From positions 496,001 through 560,000 of the forward strand of contig OU862921.1 in the NCBI GenBank assembly GCA_917880885.1: a stretch of 64,000 bases of DNA. The letters are read 5' to 3'. Positions within the stretch are counted from its first letter, which is position 1; every line of letters begins with the position of its first letter. The notes under the pieces are model-generated. The model did no database searches. It saw nothing but the letters and a program-made list of their open reading frames with translations, and was not told the origin of the DNA. Below, piece by piece: positions 10,542 to 21,125 of this stretch. The DNA is from Limnephilus marmoratus. Its lineage: Eukaryota; Arthropoda; Insecta; Trichoptera; Limnephilidae. Made by a program: the position numbers and the translations under genes.

Positions 10542-13500
10542 TCCTCTCCTGAACGCACACGCTTTAAAATTAAACCCATTGATGAGGTGAAGTTTTCGTG
10601 CTTCGGTCGGTGGAGTGCTTTCGTCAAAATATCTGCGACCATATCTCCAGTGCATCTATATTGAACCATGATTTGTTTGGCAGCAACTTTCTCGCGCACG
10701 AAGTGATAGCGGACGGCTATATGTTTACTGCGCGCGTGGTAAACAGCATTTCCTGAAAGACTAATCGCACTCTGATTATCACAGTAAAGGGTTATAGGTG
10801 TACCTTTAAGTTCAGGTTGAAACTCGTCTGCCAGTTGTTTCAACCAAAGAGCTTCCTGAATAGCCGACGATAGAGCCATATATTCAGCCTCAGTTGTAGA
10901 AAGGGCTATGGTCTGCTGTTTCTTGGAATTCCAGCTTATTGCGGCACCCTGAAATAAAAATATGTATCCTGTGCAGGATTTTCTATCTTCAATGTCATTT
11001 GCCCAATCTGAATCGCAATAGCCTGAAATTTTTTCATTAACATTCCGTTTATAAACCAGTTTCATATTCATTGTAGCTTTCAGGTATTTCATGACTCGTT
11101 TCAGAGCCATCCAATATTCATTAGTAGGTTGACTATTATATCTACTCAGAGAATTTATTACATAGGTAATGTCTGGACGAGTTCCCTGTGACAAGTACAA
11201 CAAGCAGCCAATTATTTCTTGATATGGAATGTTATTTAAAATTTCTTGTTGACTTTCAGCCTTCTTCATTTTAACATTAGCATCAGCGGGAGTCCACTTT
11301 GGCTTACAATCGTTCATTCCAAATCGTGTAAGCATCATCTTTATGTAAATAGATTGATCAATAGAGATCTCATCAACATTTTCATCTTGTGAAATTCTAA
11401 AACCAATGCAATGTTTGGCTGTTCCTAAATCCTTCATGCAGAATTTTTCTTTTTACTTCAATTTTATGATACGTGAGGTCTCTTCATTATTAAATAAGTA
11501 AATTATATCATCTACATATACTGCTATAAAAAGCATATCATTTTCATTCAAAATACGGTAGTAAACGCATGGATCTATGTTTGAACGAGTCATTCCAATT
11601 TCTAACAGAGCAGTGTTTATTTTTTTATTCCACTGTCTGCTCGCTTGTTTAAGTCCGTATATTGACTTGTTCAGTCTACATACTTTATTTTCATCTTCAT
11701 AGCCAGGTGGTAAGGACATGTAAATTTCTTCATCAATGTCACCCTGTAGAAATGCTGTGACTGCGTCCATTTGGTGTATTTTAAGTCGATATTTGACAGC
11801 AAGACCAATCAAGTATCTTATGGAAGTATAACGGACCACTGGAGCGTATACCTCATTGTAATCAATACCCTTCACTTGTTTATATCCTTTGATCACCAGT
11901 CTAGCTTTATAGCGTGTAATAGATCCATTGCCATCCATCTTAGTTTTATATACCCATCTGCTGGGAATTACTGATTTTCCTTCTGGTAAGTCAACCAGTG
12001 TCCATGTATTATTTTTTTATTAATGACTGATATTCTTCCGCCATAGCTCTCTTCCAATCATCAGCCTTTTCACTGTTAAGAGCTTCTTGTAGACTTTGTG
12101 GATCACTGTTTAGTAAATTAATAGTTGACTCAGAACTTTGACACATTAAGGATGAGGAACCTGGATGAATATCATTTCCATCATTATTTTGACATCTCAT
12201 TCTCCTCGGCAGCGATCTCAGAGTCATATTAGATTCCAGTGGAGAGTCAACTGTCCTGTCTGGTACATATGTGTCATCATTAACGTCCTCATATTGATCA
12301 GAATCATCTGAAATATAAATACTTTGTGATTCAGCCTGTATTTCTCTTCTGTCATTAATTTCATCATCAATATTTCTTTCCACTGGTTCTTCGAGTTCAT
12401 CATACAAAGGTAAGTAAACAGAATTCTTTTCTTTTACTTCATCATACCTTTCCTTTGAATTTTCTTCTATCTCTATGTCTTTTTTACAAATTTCTTTTTC
12501 TTTTTCAGGTACATTGTCCACTTTATTTCTTTTAATAGACGCTTCTAGGAATACAACATCTCTACTCAAGACTCCTTTTTTTGTTTCAGGATCTATAAAT
12601 CGGTAACCTTTGGTACTGTCGCTGTAGCCAACAAAAATTTACTTACGTGACTTCACATCAAGCTTAGTTCTTTTTTCTTTAGGAATATGCACCATCGCAG
12701 GACATCCAAAGATTCTCATGTGATTTAGATTTGGTTTCTTACCAGTCCATACTTCATAGGGCGTCACATCGGATAAGGTACAGGTGGGAGAACGGTTTAC
12801 GATATATGCTGCTGTAGCTACCGCTTCTGCCCAGAATGTGACCTGCAACTCAGCATTTAAAATCATGCATTTAGCTCGCTCTATTAAAGTTCTATTCATT
12901 CTTTCACTGAGGCCGTTTTGCTCTGGTGTGTATGAATTAGAAGTCTGGTGCAGTATTCCATGTTTTTTTAAGTAGGCTTCAAATGTTTTATTTTTGTATT
13001 CAGTTCCATTATCACTTCTCAAAGTTTTCTTTTTTGTACTTAACTCATTTTCTACTCTATTCTTAAATTCCACAAATTTTTCAAATACTTCATTCTTATT
13101 CTTAATAAAATATACATGTACTCTCCGAGAAAAATCATCAATAAAGGTTACAAAATACCTTGCCCCTCCAATTGAAGTGTGCTTCATAGGTCCACACACG
13201 TCACTGTGAATAAGCTCTAGCAGGCTGGTTGCACGGGAGCCTTCACTGGGGAACGATTTTCTCGTTTGCTTGCCTTCAAGACAGGTAACACAAATGGAAT
13301 TTTCTGTTCTTGGTGACAGCTTTACACCTTCTGTACAGTTAGGTATTTTATTAAGGCTAATAAAATTTAAGTGACCCACCCTCTGGTGCCATAGATAAGT
13401 ATCATCATCAGTCTTAGCCATCATGACTTGCATATTTTGATTATCACAAGTATTTAACAGATATGTGTCATTAATTAATTCGGCCTTTACAACTAACTTG

Positions 13501-13853
13501 TTACTCGGATTGTAAATTTGACAGCCATGTTCGGTAAATATTACTCTGCATCCACCTTTAATTATTTTGCTAACTGACAACAAATTTGTTTTTAATTCTG
13601 GTACATATAAAACATTCCTCACCTGTATTGAATCGGTGCTGCCATTGTTTGCATTTATTTTGATACATACATTACCGCAGCATTCAACCTTTAATACTTT
13701 GTTATTAGCAATTCTGATGCTCGGTACAGACGAGGGAGTGATATCAGTGAGCCAGTCACGGTGCATGCCGCATGGTCATATGCATAGGTGCCCCTGAATC
13801 AATATGCCAAGAATGAGAGTCGTTTGTTGTAGATGCTGAAAAGGCTGCAACAT
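10517..13853 (-). pseudogene. copia Pol (protease, integrase, RT, RNase H), broken
   Basis: The protease has WHIDSGA at about 13800. Integrase (13766-12639) has the HHCC finger (HQRVGH...CVTC) and the D-D-E set in HSDVCGP, RSDNGTEY and GLSERMNRT. RT has AVYVDDI (about 11500), and RNase H has YCDSDWAND and STTEAEYMALS. Lesions: an A8 run after gag; a 7-base insertion near 13766 that leaves ATGC twice; an in-frame TAA at about 12639; an A7 run near 12015 that shifts frame; and an in-frame TAA at about 11453. Outside these points the residues look well conserved. Two of the five lesions are in homopolymers and could be assembly errors. Confidence 0.85.
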
Positions 13854-13864
13854 ACCCTGTATTT

Positions 13865-14566
13865 TTATCTGTTTTTTTTATTATTATCACTTGTCTTCTT
13901 ATGCCAACAATTTTTACTGAGATGTCCGTACTTGTTACAATTAAAACATCTTGGACCTTTCTTAATACTTTTGGGCTGATTATTTTTTGTGTTTGTATAA
14001 AGTGCGGTAGTGTCTGATGTCTTTACTTCCTGTAGTAATTTGTTTTTTACTAAATCAGCACTAATCTTTATACCGGAACTTTCTAAGCCCATTATCATGG
14101 GCCTATATATTTCTGGCAAACCTGCCAGCATTAATGTGCCCAACCACTGATCGTCCACATGGAATTTTATATTCCTTAACTTGTGCGCGGCTGTCATAAT
14201 TTTGTTTACGTAGTCTTCGACTGAAATGCTACTTTCTAAATTGGTGTTAATGAGTTCTTTTAATAAACCCACTTTTCGAGTCAATCCACTGTCCTCGAAT
14301 GCCTTTGCCAAATTTTCCCATACCTGTTTTGCATTTTCGGTTTCTTGAATGTGTACATATAAAATCGGGTCTACTAATAATATTAACTTTGACTTGGCTT
14401 TGATGTCTTGTTTAACTGAATTAGAATCTGTAGCCACTGGTTCTTTCAAAATACAACTATATAAATCTTCATGTTGTAGGTATGCTTTGACCGCAAAACT
14501 CCAACTAGCCCAATTGTCACGACCAGTCAACTTCTCAATCGAAATCATCGAATTATTTGCAGCCAT
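13865..14566 (-). CDS. copia Gag
   Basis: A 233-residue open frame with the usual copia Gag layout. The N terminus has the GRDNWASWSFAVKAYL block. A capsid-like helical region follows with VWENLAKAFED. A CCHC zinc knuckle (CFNCNKYGHLSKNC, about residues 211-224) lies near the C terminus, which is Lys-rich. It packages the element RNA into virus-like particles. The start is the first Met after the primer-binding site. The frame stops right after an 8-A run (about 13875); the protease continues in the next frame, so a one-base gain in the A-run probably made this stop. Confidence 0.85.
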   Translation of the reverse strand: MAANNSMISIEKLTGRDNWASWSFAVKAYLQHEDLYSCILKEPVATDSNSVKQDIKAKSKLILLVDPILYVHIQETENAKQVWENLAKAFEDSGLTRKVGLLKELINTNLESSISVEDYVNKIMTAAHKLRNIKFHVDDQWLGTLMLAGLPEIYRPMIMGLESSGIKISADLVKNKLLQEVKTSDTTALYTNTKNNQPKSIKKGPRCFNCNKYGHLSKNCWHKKTSDNNKKNR

Positions 14567-14739
14567 ATTTATATTTAAACATTCAACAGTAAGTAATAGA
14601 TGTCTGAAAAGAAAAAATCACTCGCGAGCGCGGTAACCAAAGTGAGGTTATACTCGCAGTTTTCACTATTTTTACTTTGTAATTACCACTCAAAACACAA
14701 AAATAACTGTAAACGGCAGGCTTGGGGCGGCCCATAACC

Positions 14740-14891
14740 TGATGAAATGTAAGAAAAGGCACTTAAGACTTTAGAACTATTTATTTTATAATTAGACAAC
14801 GTAAAAGATCGTAAATGACAGTGCACAAACAATGTAGGTAGAACTGACAGTGCACTGAAACAAAAGCTAGAGGGCGTTCATACTTCCATCA
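14740..14891 (-). repeat. copia 5' LTR
   Basis: 152 bp, identical to 10390-10541. It is followed on the minus strand by the half-tRNA-Met primer-binding sequence. Confidence 0.95.
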
Positions 14892-14896
14892 GTTCT

Positions 14897-15299
14897 GGAT
14901 GAGGAACGGCACTACATAATATAAATTTAAAAAATTTGTCCATAAACAAACTCAAATCTTTCGAGAAAGACTAACAACTTCAATATTGGATTAAATCACC
15001 TGTATAATATTGTATTTGATAGCCTTTCTCGAAAAATTGAGTTTGTGGACAAAATTATTTGTCCAGATGTACGTACGTGCGAAAACATTTAATTCGTCTT
15101 AATATTTTAAAGCATAACTTGTAAAAAGCGGGTTTCACTAAAATAATTAAGCTCGCGCCGTTTATGAAAGAGTAGATTACGAATTCTTTTGAATATCACC
15201 TTAATTATTTTTTCCAATACACAAATACATTGTTCAGGAACATCTAACGTGTGAACTCTGTTTAACATATTTACTGATATTGAAACAATTATAGACATC
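14897..15299. repeat. Imperfect inverted repeat in otherwise unassigned DNA
   Basis: Arms at about 14930-14973 and 15019-15060 are imperfect reverse complements (TTTGTCC...AAACTCAA against TTGAGTTTGTGGACAAA), with a loop of about 45 bases. The rest of the stretch has no frame or recognised repeat. Confidence 0.5.
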
Positions 15300-15302
15300 T
15301 AA

Positions 15303-16365
15303 AGGTGCGATTCCGTGCCACGCGGCAGTCGGCAGACGGCGACAGCAGACGGCGACTGCAGTGCCGCCGACGGCAGACGGCACTACTTAACTCTATGCAC
15401 TTGTATTAGACCGTTTCCGACACACCACTGCAAGTGCCGCGCGGCACTTGCCATCGCTGACTGACGCGTGGCGGCAGACGGCACTCGGATGCAAACATAG
15501 TACTGCCGTCGACTTCAGACACAATGGACGTGTTGACAGACGGAGAAAGCGAGAGTTTTATTAATTTGGTGTCTAAAAATCCGTGCTTATTTGATTGCAA
15601 GAATGTTCATTATAGATTACAAAATTAAACTGTTTTTTATTTAAACGACAATAACTTCTGAAAATGTCTTCACTCTCATTTAGATGTCTTTTTATCAAAG
15701 TTTCATAAGCGCCTTCTTCTAGTCTATTTAAGTACATTGGCAGTATTTTTATTTTTTTTACATGAGCTCCACACAGGAGCTCATGTAAAAAGCATGTACT
15801 GTCATCTTTGGGGATGCTGTGTGGAGGGTTTTTTCAGCTCATGTACTGTCATCTTTGGGGATGCTGTGTGGAGGGTTTTTTTAAGGAAGGGAAGGAGAGG
15901 AGAGTTCTGGGAAGGAAAAGGGTTTAAGGGGTGGGTAGGAATCTAGGGTTCAGTATATCCTGGTCATCCGCCTCCAAGACCTAGACAAACCTCACCCCAT
16001 GAACCCGGGCACCCCTGCTAAATCACCAAACGTAGCGAACCACTTGGGTTGACCTATGGCAGAGGTGTTGGTTATCCAATAAAGGGTATAATAAAGTATA
16101 GGCTTTCTACTTGAATAATAATACAATAATAAATCATCGTCGTCTTCTTCTTCTTGCAATAACACTTGCAGCATTTTATTATTCATAATTTTAAATGGAA
16201 GACACAACCATCGGGCAGTATGCAGCGGACGCAACTGCAGTGTCGTCATTCGTCAATGCCGTCGACTTTGGAACCTGCGCGTTAGTGCCGCCTGCCGTCG
16301 GCGGCACTGCTGTCGCCGTCTGCTGTCGCCGTCTGCCGACTGCCGCGTGGCACGGAATCGCACCT
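15303..16365. mobile_element. TIR element with 83-bp GC-rich TIRs and TAA duplication (PIF/Harbinger-like)
   Basis: The left end starts AGGTGCGATTCCGTGCCACG; the right end is its reverse complement over 83 bases with two mismatches (15303-15385 and 16283-16365). TAA flanks both ends (15300-15302, 16366-16368), the 3-bp TWA duplication of PIF/Harbinger elements. The TIRs contain internal GGCGACAGCAGAC sub-repeats. No transposase is present, so it is non-autonomous. A dispersed family-B repeat is nested at 15741-16090. Confidence 0.8.
15741..16090 (-). repeat. Dispersed family-B repeat, nested, with internal duplication
   Basis: Member of a repeat family also at 20461, 28345, 33661, 35245, 49595 and 63815. 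Shared blocks: ACATGAGCTCCACACAGGA beside a T-run, ATCTTTGGGGATGCTGTGTG, CCTCAC-CCATGAACCCGGGC, and GGTTATCCAATAAA at the far end. Because the T-run lies at the left, the sense strand with an A-tail is the minus strand. In this copy the 60-bp block with TGTACTGTCATCTTTGGGG is present twice, and the first 30 bases form a foldback around CACACA. Confidence 0.75.
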
Positions 16366-16559
16366 TAACACTAAATCAGTTTACAGCACCGGCACGGTAG
16401 GGTTAAAACGTTCGTACATTGATTTCACACACGTTGTTTTTATTTATTTCGTACTACTCAATATAAAAATATAAGGAAATGTCCCCAAATAGGTAACTTT
16501 CTCCCCTCAAATAGACAACTGCCGGTGACCGGTAAGAGAACATTTTCTCCATGACAAGC

Positions 16560-16640
16560 AAGTAATCCGTGGTCGAGGGGTAAGGCTCTTGACTCGCAAT
16601 CCGAATGCGGGATCGAATCCCAGCGTGGGAAAATAATTTT
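16560..16640 (+). repeat. tRNA-like SINE head
   Basis: A box A-like TGGTCGAGGGGTAAG and a box B-like GGGATCGAATCCC are spaced as in a tRNA, with GACTCGCAATCC between them where the anticodon arm would be. No complementary acceptor stem exists, so this is a Pol III promoter head of a SINE rather than a tRNA gene. An AT-rich tail follows, leading into the inverted repeat at 16651. Confidence 0.6.
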
Positions 16641-16650
16641 TATTTATTAT

Positions 16651-16902
16651 AAGCAATAATTGTCAGCCTGAAACACTCATTTACATTGAAAAATCTTCCG
16701 AGAAAAGATACTTGCCGCCACCGGGACTTGAACCCGTGTCCTTCCGATTGCCGGTCGCATGCTCTGACCACTGAGCTATGGGGGCTTATCAAATACCCGC
16801 CAAATAATTCAATATATACTAGTGTTTTGTAGTGTTTGTAAGTATCTTTTCTCCGAAGATTTTTCAATGTAAATGAGTGTTTCAGGCTGACAATTATTGC
16901 TT
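16651..16902. repeat. 63-bp inverted repeat enclosing a tRNA-like sequence
   Basis: The arms at 16651-16713 and 16840-16902 are reverse complements with one mismatch. The 126-bp interior begins, without a gap, with a 72-nt minus-strand tRNA-like sequence. The arrangement could come from two opposed SINE copies or from a foldback element. Confidence 0.8.
16714..16785 (-). repeat. tRNA-like sequence (SINE head or degenerate tRNA)
   Basis: On the minus strand it starts GCCCCCATAGCTCAGTGGTC and ends GGTGGCGGC. It is 72 nt long, with a good D arm, box B GGGTTCAAGTCCC, and an acceptor stem pairing at six of seven positions. The anticodon stem has a mismatch, and position 33 (normally T) is C, so it is unlikely to be a working tRNA. 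The anticodon-loop middle would be GGC. Confidence 0.55.
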
Positions 16903-16922
16903 AAAATAATTGTTACCCTTTG

Positions 16923-16982
16923 TGCTATGCATAAAAATCTTGTCTAAACGTTAGTTTATAAATTAAAAAAATAATAATTAAT
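16923..16982. repeat. 60-bp direct repeat, left copy (long target duplication)
   Basis: It begins TGCTATGCATAAAAATC and ends ATAATAATTAAT. Identical to 18439-18498. It lies at the 3' end of the LINE. Confidence 0.9.
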
Positions 16983-18438
16983 ATTTAACAAGTTTAAGTA
17001 TTTCCCCAATAAATGCAGACATCATTTGTCTCGACGCCATCTAGCGAGGGATTTAACACTAACAATGTCTCTCTCGCAAAAAATAAAGTTAAAAAAGCAG
17101 CAATAAAAAAAAAATATATATATATATATAATACAGGTGTAGATTCAACAAGTGATAAACCTAAATATAAAAACACAACAATAAAATAAATGCTATTATA
17201 AATGTAAAGAAAATAGGGTGCAAAACAGGTATTTGGATTGGGACAGGTAAGGGGAGGACAGGAATAAGGGAAAGTTGCCACGCAGGTAATTTAAAAAAAA
17301 ATTAGGTACAATAAATTTAATCATCATGAATATGTGTTATGTATTATTCGCACGTAGTATGTTATACAATGAAATTCTGTAGCGAAAGTAACTAGCAGTG
17401 AATATGTCAGCAAATGTTTCTAAACGTGCAAATTTAATGTTATAGTAGTTACATGTCCTTTGCATAAATTCATTTTGGTTGGAATTTGTGTTGCATAGAT
17501 GCAACACAATGTATCTATCAATGTAGAAAAGGGTATTATGTCTGCTATATCGAGTCAGCGCGTGGAAATTTATTTTATTTAGCAACTCCGGGCAGTCAAC
17601 TTTCGAGTTAATAATTTTGTACAGGAGCATCTGATCAGCGACAAGCCTCCTGTTGAGCAGTTTCGTGATTTGAAAATGGTTCTCGATTTCATCGTAAGAA
17701 TTGTATACATTGAATGATTTAAAATTGAGGAATTTGAGAAATCGCTCCTGAACTCTTTCTAACCTGTTAACATAAACAATATAGCGCGGGTTCCAAACCT
17801 GTGAACAGTATTCTAGGTGAGGACGAACATGTGAATTGTAGAGAATCAGATAAGTCTTGGTGTTTTTGAAAAATTTGCTTGTTCTTAGTACAAAGCCTAG
17901 ACTCTTTGTTGCTTTGGTGACAATGTTATCAACGTGTTTTTCAAAGGTAAGTTTAGAGTCCAAAAGAATCCCGAGGTCACGTATATAATCTTTATTTGTT
18001 AACAGCAATCCAGAAATGGAGTAATCATGCAGTATTTTCACTCGGTTACGTGTGAATGTGACTTTGCAACATTTAGAAATATTGATAAAAAGCTTATTTC
18101 TGAGAAAGTAATCCGTCAGTCGGTCCAGATCTTCTTGTAAACGCACAGAACAGTCTGGAGAGCTTATAGGAAGGTATATCTTCATATCGTCGGCAAATAG
18201 TAAAATTTGAGCGTTGTGAAAACATGTCGTAATATCATTTATATAGATAGAGAAAAGCAAAGTACCCAAAATGGACCCCTGAGGCACACCAGAAGTGATA
18301 ATTTTCCAGATGGAGGAAAATCCACCCACTGTCACAGCCTGGGACCTGTTTGTTACGTATGAAGATAACCAACGAAGGAGATCTCCATGAATACCATGAT
18401 TAGCAAGTTTTCTAAGCAGGACGCTGTGGTTGTGCTTA
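16983..18438 (-). mobile_element. LINE (Jockey/CR1-like), 5'-truncated, open RT frame, 60-bp flanking repeats
   Basis: A minus-strand ORF2 tail runs unbroken from the 5' truncation at 18438 to a stop at 17337. It contains SVLLRKLANHGIHGDLLRWL, SGVPQGSILG, LLFADDMKIY and a long C-terminal region with RYSRHNTLFY. A 3' UTR of about 350 bp follows. Both ends are bounded by a perfect 60-bp direct repeat. The RT is closest by eye to the LINE at 49-2690. The intact frame and perfect flanks point to a recent insertion. Confidence 0.9.
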
Positions 18439-18498
18439 TGCTATGCATAAAAATCTTGTCTAAACGTTAGTTTATAAATTAAAAAAATAATAATTAAT
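18439..18498. repeat. 60-bp direct repeat, right copy
   Basis: Identical to 16923-16982. It continues directly into a SINE body at 18499, so the pre-insertion site lay just upstream of a SINE. Confidence 0.9.
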
Positions 18499-18745
18499 TT
18501 CACAATTAATTCATTAAAAATAATATATAGTATATTTGCGGCACGTTTCAACGTGGAAGGTACTCTCAGTATCGCCCTGGTTTAAGACCACCATTAAAAA
18601 TTGAAACCTTGCATGGAATGGCTTATTTGGTGGCAGTATTTGGTGGCCAGATCTGAATAACCAGGTACAGACCCACCTTCCTCTTCTCCATCTCCTTCCT
18701 CTCCCTACTCCCTTCAGTCTCACAACATACCCCAATTGGGGTTAA
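18499..18745 (+). mobile_element. tRNA-SINE family copy, body only
   Basis: Matches the body of the full SINE at 44805-45219: TTCACAATTAATTCATT, then a TATCGCCCTGGT-like block, AAGACCACCATT, and CCAGATCTGAATA...CAGGTAC. The tRNA head is absent. The 3' part ends at the CAATTGGGG block without an A-tail. Confidence 0.7.
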
Positions 18746-19430
18746 AAATGATATCTAGTTTTAACTCAACCGTTTTGCATTCCGGCTGTTTGTAAATTTG
18801 TTTGTGTGATTCGTATATGTTTCAAGATGGTGGCTATTTTAATAGTTCACCTAAGATTTTTTTTTTCAAATTTGAAATCGTCGTTTGGTCGTCATTTGGG
18901 CTTTCTTATTCGCATTTTTTCAATATCATGTTAGCTACCTGCCTGAACAAAGTTTCAAAACAGAATTGTCTTTGAGATAGTTACGCTTCTATGAACAAAT
19001 TATTGATTGATTCCTAATTTGAAATTTTAAAAAAGAAGGGTTTTCCTTAGTACTTACAAATCTTTTCAGAGGAAATTTCGGTTTTGATTTATTAATTAAG
19101 GGAAATTTAGAAACATGCTTTTATGTACGTGATTTTTACGAAGGCACTACTAATTGTATTTATTAACTTATTTGTTTAATTGTTTGAAGAGTAATTCGAG
19201 CAATTTGCATTAAAATGTATTTTCCTTGGCACGATTTTGTATCTGCGACCTTGTTGACCTCTGGGCCCGAGATAAGGAGCTTACAGTCACAAATAAAGCG
19301 CATCAAAGCGATAAACAGGAAAAATAATATATTTATTCTGTAACTGCTTTCTTTATCTGCAATGTGTCGCACATAAGTTAGTGGGAAAAATCAACGTCGT
19401 GTTTTGTTATGACTGATTAAACGATATCAG
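18746..19430. other. Unassigned intergenic DNA
   Basis: No frame, TIR or recognised repeat seen over about 680 bases. Confidence 0.35.
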
Positions 19431-19620
19431 TCATCATCATCACTATTGGCTCTACAACCCCTGGTGGGTCTTGGCCTCCTCAAGAGACTTCCTCCACTCA
19501 TCTCGGTTTTGAGCCAGCTCTCTCCAGTTTAGAAGCTCCAAGATAGATATGTCTTTGATGAAATTTTCGCTCCATCTTAGTCTTGGTCTATCAGGTCTAT
19601 CAGATCTATGATAAACGATA
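19431..19620 (-). mobile_element. RTE-type LINE 3' terminus
   Basis: Minus strand: RPRLRWSENFIKDISIL, then NRDEWRKSLEEAKTHQGL and a stop near 19454, then a TGATGATGATGA tail at 19434-19447. This is the standard C terminus of an RTE-clade ORF2 plus its trinucleotide tail. Only the last 60 or so codons survive. Confidence 0.75.
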
Positions 19621-20460
19621 TTAGTAAACGAGGAAAACTAAATTATACCAAAAAATAATCTCTTTCCTCCAGACTCTAGAGCCATAAATAAATAATCATG
19701 ACTTGTTTGCATTCTTTACTGATATACACTATATACAGTGGCGTGCGGTCTAAAAAGACTGAAAAACCTACTCAAAGAAAAACGAACGAATATTTTTATG
19801 TGAAAATTTAAACATAAAATTTCGGTTGTTGGTTCATGGATATTGTGAAATATTACTATGAAATGCGTAACACCGTTCAATTTCAATAAACTTTAAGATT
19901 TAAAACTTGGAACTGATAAATAAGTATTAATACATAGTGTAAAGTTTTGTAGGAAGGAACTTGTAAATGATAACGCATCTTCAGGTAACTTTAAAGGACT
20001 CGTAAATTTATTGCTTTATTCCCAATTACATTGTGAATATTCAGAGGATCCCAAACTACCCGAGACAGACCAAGGAGTTACTTATTAAGAAAGTATGGCT
20101 TAGAGAAGCGAAGAGAAGAGAAGAGGTATAAAAACGAGCCTTTTATAACTTAACTCTTTGGCTGGAGGGAAATTTGCACCTTCTGACATCTATAGCTAAA
20201 TTCTCCAACTAATTATATTAAATCTACCTAAACAATAAATCTATTTAAATCATTATCATTTGGAGAGGTGTGAGTCCTAGCTAAGTTTAAATTTATACAC
20301 ATAGTTAAAAAAATAAGTATCAAAATACGTTTTATTTTTAAAAAAATTAACAAATGTGCAATTGTTTGACAAAATAAATGCTTAAATGAAGAATACTGAT
20401 ACAACGCGCATGGTTTTACATAACTAGGCCATGTAGACAGCCATTATTATAGCTATTTTA
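19621..20460. other. Unassigned intergenic DNA
   Basis: AT-rich, no gene or clear repeat. A GTGGCGTGCGG stretch near 19739 resembles a hAT-type terminus (CAGTGGCG-) but has no partner that I found. Confidence 0.3.
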
Positions 20461-20735
20461 AAGGAAAGTATGTAGAGGAAGATGGTAAGAGGGGTGGGTA
20501 AAAATCTGTCATCAGTCTGTCCAGGAGTGATGGATCAATCCCTCCCACTGCGGTGGAAGGTGAGAGAGTCCGGCAGGAGAGGCCAAACGGTCTCCCTCAA
20601 CCAGCCTCTCCCAATCCGCGCAGCTGGTGAGCTGATGCAACCGTCGCCAAGACCTGGACAAACATCACAAGGGCGTAGCGAACCACTTTTGGTGACCTTT
20701 TTGGCAGGGGTGTTGGTTATCCAATAAATGGTGTC
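20461..20735 (-). repeat. Family-B dispersed repeat, truncated
   Basis: Shares GGGTGGGTA...ATCTG, AAGACCTGGACAAAC, GGGCGTAGCGAACCACTT and GGTTATCCAATAAA with the other family-B copies. The end next to the A-tail is missing. Closest by layout to the 35245 copy, which also carries a GATGGAT...CCACTG-type insert. Confidence 0.65.
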
Positions 20736-20879
20736 CGTGGTATTTGTAGATACATTGTATATTTTATTACCAAAGTGCGAATTGACTCGAGTGAATAAAC
20801 CAGACCAAGAATCTAAAACCAGAAATATATAACTCTACCAGACTGACGTTAAAGGGCGATCACCCCACAGTACAGGGTG

Positions 20880-21125
20880 TGTAGAGTTACTCTCAACGTA
20901 CCCGTGCTAGATACTAGATACTTTCAGTATCGTCCCGGCGGAAGATCATCATTTGCAATCAAATTAGTATAGCTAACAAATTCTTCAGGCTCACAAAAAC
21001 CTCAATTGGGAAAGCCAAATTTCCACTGGCTTCGGGCAGTTGAGACTCTTGTGACGGTCTTCAAATCTCGGCACATGCAATAAATTTAAATAAATTTCAT
21101 TTGATTAATTTGTGTTATTTCACAA
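20880..21125 (+). repeat. Diverged tRNA-SINE copy
   Basis: Contains TTTCAGTATCG, AAGATCATCATT, CAATTGGG, GGCAGTTGAGACTCTTGTG and ATTTCATTTGATTAATTTGTGTTATTTC blocks of the SINE at 44805. The order suggests two partial copies joined. No intact head. Confidence 0.5.

Larger units (their letters stand above)
10390..14891 (-). mobile_element. Ty1/copia LTR retrotransposon, complete ends, defective pol
   Basis: A 4502-bp element with two 152-bp LTRs identical at every base. It is flanked by the 5-bp duplication GTTCT (10385-10389 and 14892-14896). The minus-strand order is LTR, gag, protease, integrase, RT, RNase H, LTR, as in copia. A sequence complementary to the anticodon loop of initiator tRNA-Met (GGTTATGGGCC on the minus strand) directly follows the 5' LTR, as in copia. 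A purine tract (GGAGAGGA) precedes the 3' LTR. Identical LTRs imply a recent insertion, yet pol is interrupted five times. Confidence 0.95.
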
